6,762 nt of DNA, from assembly GCA_900555465.1 (NCBI GenBank), contig USLE01000072.1:1-6762 (forward strand), read 5' to 3'. Below, in pieces: positions 1-5,322 of this stretch (within the stretch, counting starts at the first letter, position 1; each line of letters starts with the position of its first letter). Origin of the DNA: an uncultured Butyricicoccus sp. (GTDB lineage: Bacteria; Bacillota; Clostridia; Oscillospirales; Butyricicoccaceae). Position numbers and translations under genes: made by a program. Below the pieces are notes generated by a model, which worked only from the letters and a program-made list of their open reading frames with translations, ran no database searches and was not told the DNA's origin.

Positions 1-24
1 ATGGAGACCGAATCCGATGAATGA
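1..24 (+). CDS. C-terminal tail of an upstream gene (possibly lspA)
   Basis: Only the last codons of an upstream rightward gene could lie here. Two frames offer a stop that overlaps the start of the next gene. One reads METESDE and stops at 22-24; the other reads GDRIR and stops at 18-20, giving an ATGA overlap. The sequence does not say which is right. In many Firmicutes the gene before this type of pseudouridine synthase is lspA (lipoprotein signal peptidase), so lspA is a guess from context alone. Sequence to the left of the window would settle it. Confidence 0.35.
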   Translation: METESDE

Positions 25-937
25 AGTAGTTCTGACGGCAGCGCCAGACCAGGCGGGCAAGCGCATTGACAGCTGGCTGGCAGAGCAGATTGACGGGCTG
101 ACCCGTTCTGCGGCACAGAATCTGCTGGCTGAAAACGCCGTGGTGTGCGGCGGGCAGCCTCTCAAAAAGAATTACAAGCTCGCGGGCGGTGAGACGGTTA
201 CCGTTCGAATGCCCGAGCTGCGAGAAGTCGATATCACGCCGGAAAATATCCCGCTGGACATCATCTATGAGGATGCGGACATCATCGTGGTCAACAAGCC
301 GCGCGGCATGGTCGTACATCCGGCTGCAGGCAACTGGAGCGGTACGCTGGTCAACGCACTGATGTACCACTGCGGCGACAGGCTTTCCGGCATCAACGGC
401 GAGCACCGTCCGGGTATCGTGCACCGCATCGACAAGGATACCAGCGGCCTGCTGGTGGTGGCAAAGAACGATGCAGCGCACCAAAGCCTTGCCGCGCAGA
501 TCGCAGCGCACACAGCGTTCCGCGGCTATGAAGCGATCGTTGTCGGCTCGCCGCGGCTGGATGAGGGCACCATTGATAAGCCCATCGCCCGGCACAAAAC
601 CGACCGCAAAAAAATGGCGATCATCGAAGGCGGCCGCGAAGCCATTACACATTATACCGTGCTCAAACGGTATCGCGGATACACGCATATGGCCTTCCAG
701 CTGGAGACCGGGCGGACACATCAGATCCGGGTTCACATGGCGTCCATCGGCCATCCCATCATCGGCGACCCGCTTTACGGTCTGAAAAAGGACCGGTTTT
801 CGGATATCGGCGGACAGTGCCTGCATGCTGCGCATCTGACGCTCACGCATCCGCGCAGTGGGGAATTGATGCGATTTTCTGCGCCTCTGCCGGATTATTT
901 TACGGATATTCTGGATAAATTGGAGCGAATGCAATGA
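17..937 (+). CDS. RluA-family 23S rRNA pseudouridine synthase (RluD/YlyB type)
   Basis: A 306-residue enzyme that isomerises uridine to pseudouridine in RNA, most likely in 23S rRNA as RluD does. Residues about 13-60 form an S4-like RNA-binding domain (AGKRIDSWLAEQ onwards). The catalytic domain follows, with VVNKPRGMVVHP at 91-102 and the family signature HRIDKDTSGLLVVAKN at 136-151, in which D139 is the expected nucleophilic aspartate. Further conserved stretches are LETGRTHQIRVHM (229-241) and GHPIIGDPLYG (245-255). The length fits full-length RluD/YlyB proteins. The ATG at 17 has GGAGA at 3-7 about 10 bases upstream. The frame stays open to the left edge, so a start further upstream cannot be strictly excluded. 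The stop overlaps the next start as ATGA, which suggests translational coupling. The exact target uridines cannot be read from sequence. Confidence 0.93.
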   Translation: MNEVVLTAAPDQAGKRIDSWLAEQIDGLTRSAAQNLLAENAVVCGGQPLKKNYKLAGGETVTVRMPELREVDITPENIPLDIIYEDADIIVVNKPRGMVVHPAAGNWSGTLVNALMYHCGDRLSGINGEHRPGIVHRIDKDTSGLLVVAKNDAAHQSLAAQIAAHTAFRGYEAIVVGSPRLDEGTIDKPIARHKTDRKKMAIIEGGREAITHYTVLKRYRGYTHMAFQLETGRTHQIRVHMASIGHPIIGDPLYGLKKDRFSDIGGQCLHAAHLTLTHPRSGELMRFSAPLPDYFTDILDKLERMQ

Positions 938-1743
938 AAAAGTTCGAAGGTATGATCTTAGCGTGTGATATGGACGGCACGCTGCTTGACGATGACCGCC
1001 AGATATCGCAGGGAAACCAGCAGGCGCTGCGCTATTTCACGCAGGAGGGGGGACGCTTCAGTCTGGCGACCGGACGGGCACCGCAGGCGATCCAGCCGTA
1101 TATTCCGCAAATGCCATTCAATGCGCCGTATAGCCTGCTCAATGGATCGCTGATCTTGGACAGCTCTCATCATGTGCTGCATTGCGCAGGTATGCCGGAG
1201 GACACAAAAGATCTGATCCGGATCACTTTGTCAGAATTTTCACAAATAGGTTGTGAAATCTTTGTCGGTAACCGCGTCCTGATCCGTCAGATGAGTCCTG
1301 AAACTGAGCACCATATCAAAGTATTGGATCTCGAATACAGCATGGTGACGCAGGAATCACTCGGCAATACTGCGGAATGGTGCAAGATCAACTTCACAGG
1401 CAAGCCGGAACAGATGGAAAACGTCCGAACGTTTTTAAAGCCGTATACCGATCGGTTCTGCATGGCGTCCAGTATGCCGGCTTTCTGCGAGATCACCGCA
1501 TCGGGCATCAATAAAGGCAGTGCGCTCAAGCAGATCGCTGCGGACTGCGGCATTGCAGAAAATCACATCTTTGCCATCGGCGACAGTTATAACGACGAGT
1601 CTATGCTGCAGGCGGCGCATATTGGTTTTGCGCCCAGCAACTCGGATGAAGACATCCTGCGAACCGCAGATGTTGTGGTTTGCAGCAATAGCGAGGACGC
1701 TGTGGCAAGCGCAATCGAATATATGGAAGCGCATTACTGCTGA
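934..1743 (+). CDS. Cof-type HAD-superfamily phosphatase (HAD-IIB)
   Basis: A 269-residue cytosolic haloacid dehalogenase-type hydrolase, probably a phosphatase acting on sugar phosphates, nucleotides or other small phosphorylated metabolites. All four HAD motifs are visible. Motif I is DMDGTLLD, with nucleophile D12 and acid/base D14. Motif II is LATGR with T46. Motif III is the lysine in GINKGSALKQI (K194). Motif IV is GDSYNDESML, with D217 and D221 for magnesium binding. The insert between motifs II and III (about residues 85-190) is the C2-type cap of the Cof/YbiV group, which selects substrate. The start ATG overlaps the previous stop and has GGAG at 922-925, 8 bases upstream. The gene is the last of its operon; a terminator hairpin begins within its final codons. 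Substrates in this family are promiscuous and cannot be predicted here. Confidence 0.93.
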   Translation: MKKFEGMILACDMDGTLLDDDRQISQGNQQALRYFTQEGGRFSLATGRAPQAIQPYIPQMPFNAPYSLLNGSLILDSSHHVLHCAGMPEDTKDLIRITLSEFSQIGCEIFVGNRVLIRQMSPETEHHIKVLDLEYSMVTQESLGNTAEWCKINFTGKPEQMENVRTFLKPYTDRFCMASSMPAFCEITASGINKGSALKQIAADCGIAENHIFAIGDSYNDESMLQAAHIGFAPSNSDEDILRTADVVVCSNSEDAVASAIEYMEAHYC

Positions 1744-1759
1744 TGCGCTTCCTAATTTT
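1725..1759 (+). terminator. Intrinsic terminator overlapping the end of the HAD gene
   Basis: GGAAGCGCAT (1725-1734) and ATGCGCTTCC (1743-1752) form a perfect 10-bp stem with an 8-base loop, followed directly by TAATTTT. The left arm lies in the last codons of the HAD gene, and the TGA stop spans the end of the loop and the first base of the right arm. The arrangement fits a Rho-independent terminator for the rightward operon. Confidence 0.75.
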
Positions 1760-1768
1760 CCTCCCCTC

Positions 1769-1798
1769 AATTATACAAAACTTTTCTTTTGTATAATT
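1769..1798. repeat. AT-rich perfect inverted repeat between convergent genes
   Basis: AATTATACAAAA (1769-1780) and TTTTGTATAATT (1787-1798) are a perfect 12-bp inverted repeat around the 6-base loop CTTTTC. Almost every pair is A-T, so as an RNA hairpin it is weaker than the stems on either side. It may be a back-up terminator element or a palindromic protein site. Each arm contains a TATAAT-like string, but no matching -35 box was seen on either strand. Confidence 0.6.
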
Positions 1799-1810
1799 TC
1801 ACATCTGGGT

Positions 1811-1842
1811 AAAAACACCCTCCTCTTGCTTGGAGGGTGTTT
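1811..1842 (-). terminator. Intrinsic terminator of the metallophosphoesterase gene
   Basis: AAACACCCTCC (1813-1823) and GGAGGGTGTTT (1832-1842) form a perfect 11-bp stem with an 8-base loop. Read leftward, the stem ends in a run of five T (1815-1811) and starts 11 bases after the metallophosphoesterase stop codon. On the rightward strand only three T follow the stem before CCC, so it should act mainly on leftward transcripts, with weak activity the other way possible. Confidence 0.85.
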
Positions 1843-1853
1843 CCCTGCTCGGG

Positions 1854-2696
1854 TCAATTTGTGATATCCACTACCACGACCTCCGGCGGATTAAACAGGC
1901 GCGGCTTCCAGTCCCGGACCAAACCACGGCCGACGATTGCCGTCATGTCGCCGCAGGCATACAGGCCACCGGCATATTCCGGGAAAAATCCCTGATTGGG
2001 CGCGATCAGGCCATTCATCAGGTGCGGAATACGCCACTGGCCACCGTGCGCATGGCCGCAAAGCGTCAGATCAAAGGGATATTGCGCATACTCCTGGATG
2101 TACTCCGGCCGGTGCGCCAGCAGGATATTAAACGTATCATCAGAAAGGCTTTCAAACCGGCGCAGCGCTTCCAGATAGTCTTCCGACTCTCCGTAAGAGC
2201 GCCTGACGCGCTGACCATTGGCCGCGGGATCGTCCACGCCGCAGATGGTGTATTGTTCCCCAGCGACGGTGATCGTTTCCGATTCGTTGTGCAGCACCCG
2301 GATACCGTAAGACGCGATCATGTCGAAAATGGCGTCCGCATCTTCGCCCCAGTATTCGTGGTTGCCGGATACATAATAGCAAGGCGCGATCTGAGTGATC
2401 TGCTGTAGTAGCAGCTGCGCACCGAAAACCGGCTTTTTATCGTCCACAATATCGCCGCACAGCAGGATGATATTCGGCTGCTGCTTGGCAACTTTGTTTA
2501 CCAGCAGTGATTGATCTGTGCCATAACTATAGCTGTGCAGGTCGGAGAGCATGACGATCCGAAGGCGCTTCCCCTCCCCGATCTTATCGGATTTCACCGT
2601 GTACTGGCGCACTGTCAAACTGCATTGCAGTCCAGCGATGGTGACACCGACCGCGCACAGCAGTAATGCAGAAGCCACTCGCTTTTTTATATTCAT
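1854..2696 (-). CDS. Membrane-anchored calcineurin-like metallophosphoesterase (YkuE-like)
   Basis: A 280-residue phosphoesterase of the binuclear metallophosphatase fold. Basic residues (KKR, 4-6) followed by a hydrophobic stretch at about 7-23 look like a signal anchor, which would place the enzyme on the outer face of the membrane. There is no twin-arginine motif and no good lipobox around C25. The metal-binding motifs appear in order: SDLHSY (D52, H54), CGDIVDD (D82), GNHEYW (N112, H113), LLAHRPE (H195) and CGHAHGGQ (H215, H217). The set is complete, so the enzyme should be active. YkuE and YaeI relatives are thought to act on membrane or cell-wall phosphates, but the substrate here is unknown. 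The start has AAGGAG at 2703-2708, 6 bases upstream. It follows ribU on the same strand, yet a strong terminator lies between them and no promoter was found. Confidence 0.9.
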   Translation of the reverse strand: MNIKKRVASALLLCAVGVTIAGLQCSLTVRQYTVKSDKIGEGKRLRIVMLSDLHSYSYGTDQSLLVNKVAKQQPNIILLCGDIVDDKKPVFGAQLLLQQITQIAPCYYVSGNHEYWGEDADAIFDMIASYGIRVLHNESETITVAGEQYTICGVDDPAANGQRVRRSYGESEDYLEALRRFESLSDDTFNILLAHRPEYIQEYAQYPFDLTLCGHAHGGQWRIPHLMNGLIAPNQGFFPEYAGGLYACGDMTAIVGRGLVRDWKPRLFNPPEVVVVDITN

Positions 2697-2710
2697 TTGT
2701 TTCTCCTTCT

Positions 2711-2750
2711 AAAATAAAAAGGGACACCGGCAGAAAAGCACCTGTGTCCC
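2711..2750 (-). terminator. Intrinsic terminator after ribU
   Basis: On the leftward strand, GGGACACAGG and CCGGTGTCCC pair over ten positions with a single A-G mismatch, around a 10-base loop. They are followed by TTTTTATTTT (2720-2711). The stem starts 17 bases after the ribU stop. The T tract ends 2 bases before the AAGGAG of the metallophosphoesterase, so the hairpin could also act as an attenuator for that gene. Confidence 0.85.
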
Positions 2751-2767
2751 CCAGTATCTTATTGAGT

Positions 2768-3379
2768 TTAGTTGGCGCGCTGTTTGGTATGAACCGCTAC
2801 CTGCTTGGACTTGATAAACGTGCTCAGCTTTTTATACGCCAGCATCGTGATCACCGTCAGGATCGCGCCTTTGATCAGGTTAAACGGCAGTACACCGATC
2901 AGCAGATATGCACCCATGCCGTTGATTGCCGGATTGACCGCCGCGCAGGCTCCCAGAATCGCGTCGATCGGCATACCAACTGCCGAATAGAACGGAATGA
3001 TCAAAAAATAATTGGTCAGCATGCCCATGCACGCCATCGCGACAGAGCCGATAACGCAGCCGACTGCCGCCATTTTGCGGCTTTTATGCGCGCGGTAAAG
3101 CAGCACAGCCACAATCACCAGCGTGGAAAGCATCAGAAAATCTGCAAGCTCGCCCGAACCGCCCGTCTGGGACTGCGTCAGATGGATGAGATCTTTGATG
3201 CCGATCATGGTGATCGCCGGGCCGATGCCGAAGATGAAAGCGCCGATCAGAACGACCGCGCCGGACAGGTCCACCTTGAGGAACGGAGGCATAAACGGCA
3301 GTGGAAATTCGATATACATCAATACGGTGGCGATTGCCGCAAATACAGCGGTGTATGTGATTTTGCTTGCTTTGGACAT
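2768..3379 (-). CDS. ribU: RibU, riboflavin-binding S component of an ECF transporter
   Basis: A 203-residue integral membrane protein that captures riboflavin (possibly also FMN) outside the cell and works with the shared ECF module (EcfT plus two ATPases), which is not encoded in this window. Several hydrophobic helices are visible, about six as expected of S components. Motifs shared with Bacillus RibU/YpaA include FLKVDLSG (33-40), IKDLIHL (61-67), GELADF (76-81), NYFLIIPFY (123-131) and LPFNLIKG (164-171). The frame is open as far as 3481, but that extension runs through the terminator into the riboswitch edge and cannot be coding. The ATG at 3379 has AAGGAG at 3390-3395, 10 bases upstream, and gives a normal family length. 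An FMN riboswitch upstream independently supports the substrate: high FMN should switch uptake off. The C terminus (KSKQVAVHTKQRAN) is basic and cytosolic by inference. Confidence 0.93.
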   Translation of the reverse strand: MSKASKITYTAVFAAIATVLMYIEFPLPFMPPFLKVDLSGAVVLIGAFIFGIGPAITMIGIKDLIHLTQSQTGGSGELADFLMLSTLVIVAVLLYRAHKSRKMAAVGCVIGSVAMACMGMLTNYFLIIPFYSAVGMPIDAILGACAAVNPAINGMGAYLLIGVLPFNLIKGAILTVITMLAYKKLSTFIKSKQVAVHTKQRAN

Positions 3380-3389
3380 GGTGTGTCGT

Positions 3390-3413
3390 CTCCTTTTTCT
3401 CTGAAATAAGGAG
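3390..3413 (-). promoter_or_regulatory. ribU Shine-Dalgarno with a facing anti-SD sequence
   Basis: In the leader RNA, CUCCUU (3413-3408) lies 12 bases before AAGGAG (3395-3390), which is the ribU ribosome binding site. The two are perfectly complementary and could form a 6-bp hairpin that hides the site. The pairing is short and no other support for it is visible, so the hairpin is a prediction. The ribosome binding site itself is clear. Confidence 0.45.
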
Positions 3414-3430
3414 TTCTGTTTTTTGGCCAC

Positions 3431-3459
3431 AAAAATGCCCTTGGAACGAGTCCAAGGGC
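3431..3459 (-). terminator. Riboswitch expression-platform terminator
   Basis: On the leftward strand GCCCTTGGA and TCCAAGGGC form a perfect 9-bp stem with a 5-base loop (3459-3437), followed by A and five T (3435-3431). It sits 22 bases after the FMN aptamer and about 50 bases before the ribU start, the usual place for the terminator that FMN binding stabilises. One candidate alternative pairing is AGGGCG in the 5' part of the aptamer (3602-3597) with CGCCCT in the first terminator arm (3460-3455). This is six pairs and only suggestive. Confidence 0.88.
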
Positions 3460-3481
3460 GCGCAGACGTACCGAAATACAC

Positions 3482-3609
3482 CTGTTTCTTCCATCCGGAC
3501 TATAACCGTCGGTTGGGATTCTCACCCATCATGCCTTGCGGCTCGCAGACTATCGGAGGTCAATGCCCCGTATACTGCCGGTGGAGACTTTCACTCCGCC
3601 CTGAAACAG
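3482..3609 (-). promoter_or_regulatory. FMN riboswitch (RFN element) aptamer
   Basis: Read leftward from 3609, the sequence follows the RFN consensus. P1 is closed by CTGTTTC (3609-3603) with GAAACAG (3488-3482). AGGGCGGAGTGAAAGTCTCC leads into ACCGGCAGTATA. TCTGCGAGCCGCAAGGCATG covers the conserved core and one arm. GGGTGAGAATCCCAACCGAC then leads into GGTTATAGTCCGGATGGAAG, the 3' signature. FMN riboswitches control riboflavin synthesis and uptake genes; the next gene is ribU. With a terminator downstream, FMN binding should cause early termination, so the switch is predicted to be OFF with ligand. Confidence 0.95.
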
Positions 3610-3631
3610 AACTGATTTAATTTACATGAAT

Positions 3632-3660
3632 ATTATAGGACGGTATCGGACGGTTGTCAA
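3632..3660 (-). promoter_or_regulatory. Consensus housekeeping promoter for the riboswitch-ribU unit
   Basis: On the leftward strand TTGACA (3660-3655), a 17-base spacer and TATAAT (3637-3632) match the sigma-70/sigma-A consensus at every position of both boxes. Transcription should start near 3625, about 15 bases before the FMN aptamer. The -35 box contains the TGA stop of the Toprim gene, so the promoter begins exactly where the previous gene ends. The spacer carries the direct repeat ACCGTCC-GAT-ACCGTCC. Confidence 0.92.
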
Positions 3661-4268
3661 TCCCTTTTGTCAAATTGCCGCAGTGCGTTCTGGATCTCCT
3701 CCCGCGTGCCGACCGCATTGATGAATTCCAGCAGAGCGTTCGCGGTCATATGTGCGGGCAGATCGAGCGCTTTGAGCACTGCTGCGCGGCGCTGTGTGCT
3801 GCCCAGGCCGCCGGAAAGCCCCCATTCGTAAAAATCCGCTTTGGTGATCGGCGGCGAGGCGGGAGCAGACGCGGTACTGTCATCCTCCTCCAGAATGGTC
3901 GCGCCCGCGCGGCGCAGCGCCTCCAGAATGATTTCCGGACGCATGCCCTCCACCCCGAGCTTGCCCTCCTTGGAACCATGCCGCTTGCGGCGCTCCTTGC
4001 CGGCGATATCCGGGACATAGGCCTGCTTGACACGCCCTGCCGGCAGTGCCCCCTTGAGGTAATTGCGGATGACAAAGCCTGCACCGTCGCTGTCCGTCAG
4101 CACGATCAGCCCGCGCGTATTGGCAATCCGGCGCAGCAGCTTCAGCTGTTCCTTATCGTTGAATATCCGAAAGCCGCCGCTTTCCAGAACCACCGTGTCC
4201 ACGACCTGCCGGACGGTGTTGACATCATACCGGCCCTCCACCAGAATGGCTTCGCGAATACGGATCAT
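3657..4268 (-). CDS. Toprim and DUF4093 protein, ribonuclease M5-like
   Basis: A 203-residue protein with an N-terminal Toprim domain and a C-terminal region of the RNase M5/DUF4093 type. Toprim signatures are AILVEGRYD (E11) and LIVLTDSDGAG (D59, D61), the acidic residues that bind magnesium for phosphodiester cleavage. GKLGVEGMRPEIILEAL (102-118) matches the GVEHAS-type stretch of RNase M5, which matures 5S rRNA. Residues 125-140 are a low-complexity linker before a predicted helical tail. Clostridia can have both a true RnmV, often beside ksgA, and DUF4093 paralogues; TDSDGAG instead of the usual TDPD-x-PG suggests the latter. I therefore assign the family, not the 5S substrate. The ATG at 4268 overlaps the holA stop as ATGA and has AAGGGGG 7 bases upstream. 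A longer open frame to 4505 runs back over holA and is rejected. Confidence 0.82.
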   Translation of the reverse strand: MIRIREAILVEGRYDVNTVRQVVDTVVLESGGFRIFNDKEQLKLLRRIANTRGLIVLTDSDGAGFVIRNYLKGALPAGRVKQAYVPDIAGKERRKRHGSKEGKLGVEGMRPEIILEALRRAGATILEEDDSTASAPASPPITKADFYEWGLSGGLGSTQRRAAVLKALDLPAHMTANALLEFINAVGTREEIQNALRQFDKRD

Positions 4269-5317
4269 GCCCTGGCCCCCTTCAGCTCGGCCGCCATTGA
4301 GAGGAGCGCCAGTTCGATCTGCTTCTGGCGGTCCACCGCACTGCCCTTCAGCTCGGAATCCGTTTTGGCACACAGCGAGGCCACTTTGCGCAGCCAGGAA
4401 AGCGGCACACGGCGCGCCGCATTCTGGATCTGCCGCGCATAGTAGGGGGATTTGGAGCCGATCATTTCCATCAGCTGCTTCTCCCCTCCCCTTGCCTCTG
4501 CGCACAGCTTGGCAGCATACAGACGCTGGATATGCCGGGTGATCGTGGTAAAAATCATGACTTCGTTGTTTTTCTGCGCGATCAGATCGCCGACCAGCGC
4601 AACCGCACGCTCAAATTTGCCCGCGGTGATCGCATCGGTCAAGTCGAACACGACTGCATCCAGAACCGGCGAGCAGACCGCGTCGATATTGTATTTTTTG
4701 ATGACGCCGGTTGTGGTATGCGCGGCCGCTTTTTCCATCTCCCCTGCCAGATTGGTCATGGAATTGCCGCACAGGAAGATCATATAGGACGCATCCTCCG
4801 GTGCGATCGAACAGCCGAGCGCGCGGGCGCGCCGCTCCAGCCATGCAACCAGCTCCGGTTCCTCCTGATGGGAAAACTCCGCAAAGCAGGCGGTTTTTTC
4901 GAGCGTTTTGTACAGCTTGGTCCGCTTGTCCGGCTTGCCCTCCAGCACGTCATAGTAAAACACCAGACAGACGTAGTCGGGCAGATCGCCCAGTATCCCC
5001 GGCAGCACATCCGCAAAGCCCGCCGGCGGTTTAAACAGGTCAAAATCGGAAACAATGATCAGCTTTTTCTCGGACATCGCCGGATAGCTGTCGATCGCCT
5101 CGGTCAGCTGCTCGGCGGTCAGCCCCTTGCCCTCGAACTCGATCAGGTTAAAATCGGCAAATGTCGGATCGACCACCTTCTGCCGCAGCTCGCGCAGATA
5201 ATATTCCTTTAAATAGCTTTCTTCGCCGTAAATGATATAAAGCGGTGCAAAATCGCCGTTTTTCAAATCACGGATCAGCTGTGCTTTTCCGTTCGGCTTG
5301 CCTTTTGCCGCGGGCAT
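4265..5317 (-). CDS. holA: DNA polymerase III delta subunit (HolA)
   Basis: A 350-residue clamp-loader subunit that opens the beta sliding clamp and works with the tau/gamma and delta-prime subunits at the replication fork. Evidence is full-length similarity to Firmicutes delta: the N terminus has FAPLYIIYGEESYLKEYYLREL, where GEESYL takes the place of a P-loop with no intact Walker A, as in this family. LTEAIDSYPAMSEKKLIIV is the typical second strand-helix unit. Domain III holds VFDLTDAITAGKFERAVALV and the C-terminal RHIQRLYAAKL region, ending in DRQKQIELALL. An in-frame GTG at 5326 would add three residues, but it lies within AAAGGAG. The ATG at 5317 sits 8 bases after that site and is chosen. 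It starts 5 bases after the comEC stop, and its own stop overlaps the Toprim gene. comEC-holA is a common Firmicutes gene order. Confidence 0.95.
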   Translation of the reverse strand: MPAAKGKPNGKAQLIRDLKNGDFAPLYIIYGEESYLKEYYLRELRQKVVDPTFADFNLIEFEGKGLTAEQLTEAIDSYPAMSEKKLIIVSDFDLFKPPAGFADVLPGILGDLPDYVCLVFYYDVLEGKPDKRTKLYKTLEKTACFAEFSHQEEPELVAWLERRARALGCSIAPEDASYMIFLCGNSMTNLAGEMEKAAAHTTTGVIKKYNIDAVCSPVLDAVVFDLTDAITAGKFERAVALVGDLIAQKNNEVMIFTTITRHIQRLYAAKLCAEARGGEKQLMEMIGSKSPYYARQIQNAARRVPLSWLRKVASLCAKTDSELKGSAVDRQKQIELALLSMAAELKGARA

Positions 5318-5322
5318 ATGGT

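Noticed and set aside
1792..1797. TATAAT in the AT-rich palindrome as a promoter -10 box
   Set aside because: No -35-like hexamer lies 16-18 bases upstream on either strand, and the genes on both sides converge on this point, so there is nothing to drive.
1830..2408. 192-codon open frame on the plus strand
   Set aside because: It is antisense to the metallophosphoesterase, starts inside a terminator and shows no recognisable domain.
1854..2696. Metallophosphoesterase as a lipoprotein or Tat substrate
   Set aside because: The residues before C25 (GLQ) do not make a lipobox, and the N terminus has KKR rather than a twin-arginine motif.
2666..3409. 247-codon open frame on the plus strand
   Set aside because: It lies antisense to ribU and has the His/Arg/Gln/Asp-rich composition typical of the complement of a membrane-protein gene.
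3380..3481. Open frame extending ribU upstream by 34 residues
   Set aside because: It runs through the riboswitch terminator, has no ribosome binding site at its start, and the extension does not resemble RibU; the ATG at 3379 has AAGGAG at a workable distance.
3654..4442. 262-codon open frame on the plus strand
   Set aside because: It is antisense to the Toprim gene and the end of holA, with no recognisable family; the minus-strand genes have full catalytic or family motifs.
4269..4505. Open frame extending the Toprim gene upstream by 79 residues
   Set aside because: The extension lies entirely over holA in another frame, has a biased composition and no family similarity; the Toprim fold starts right at the ATG at 4268.
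4532..5212. 226-codon open frame on the plus strand
   Set aside because: It is a shadow of holA, with no ribosome binding site or known domain.
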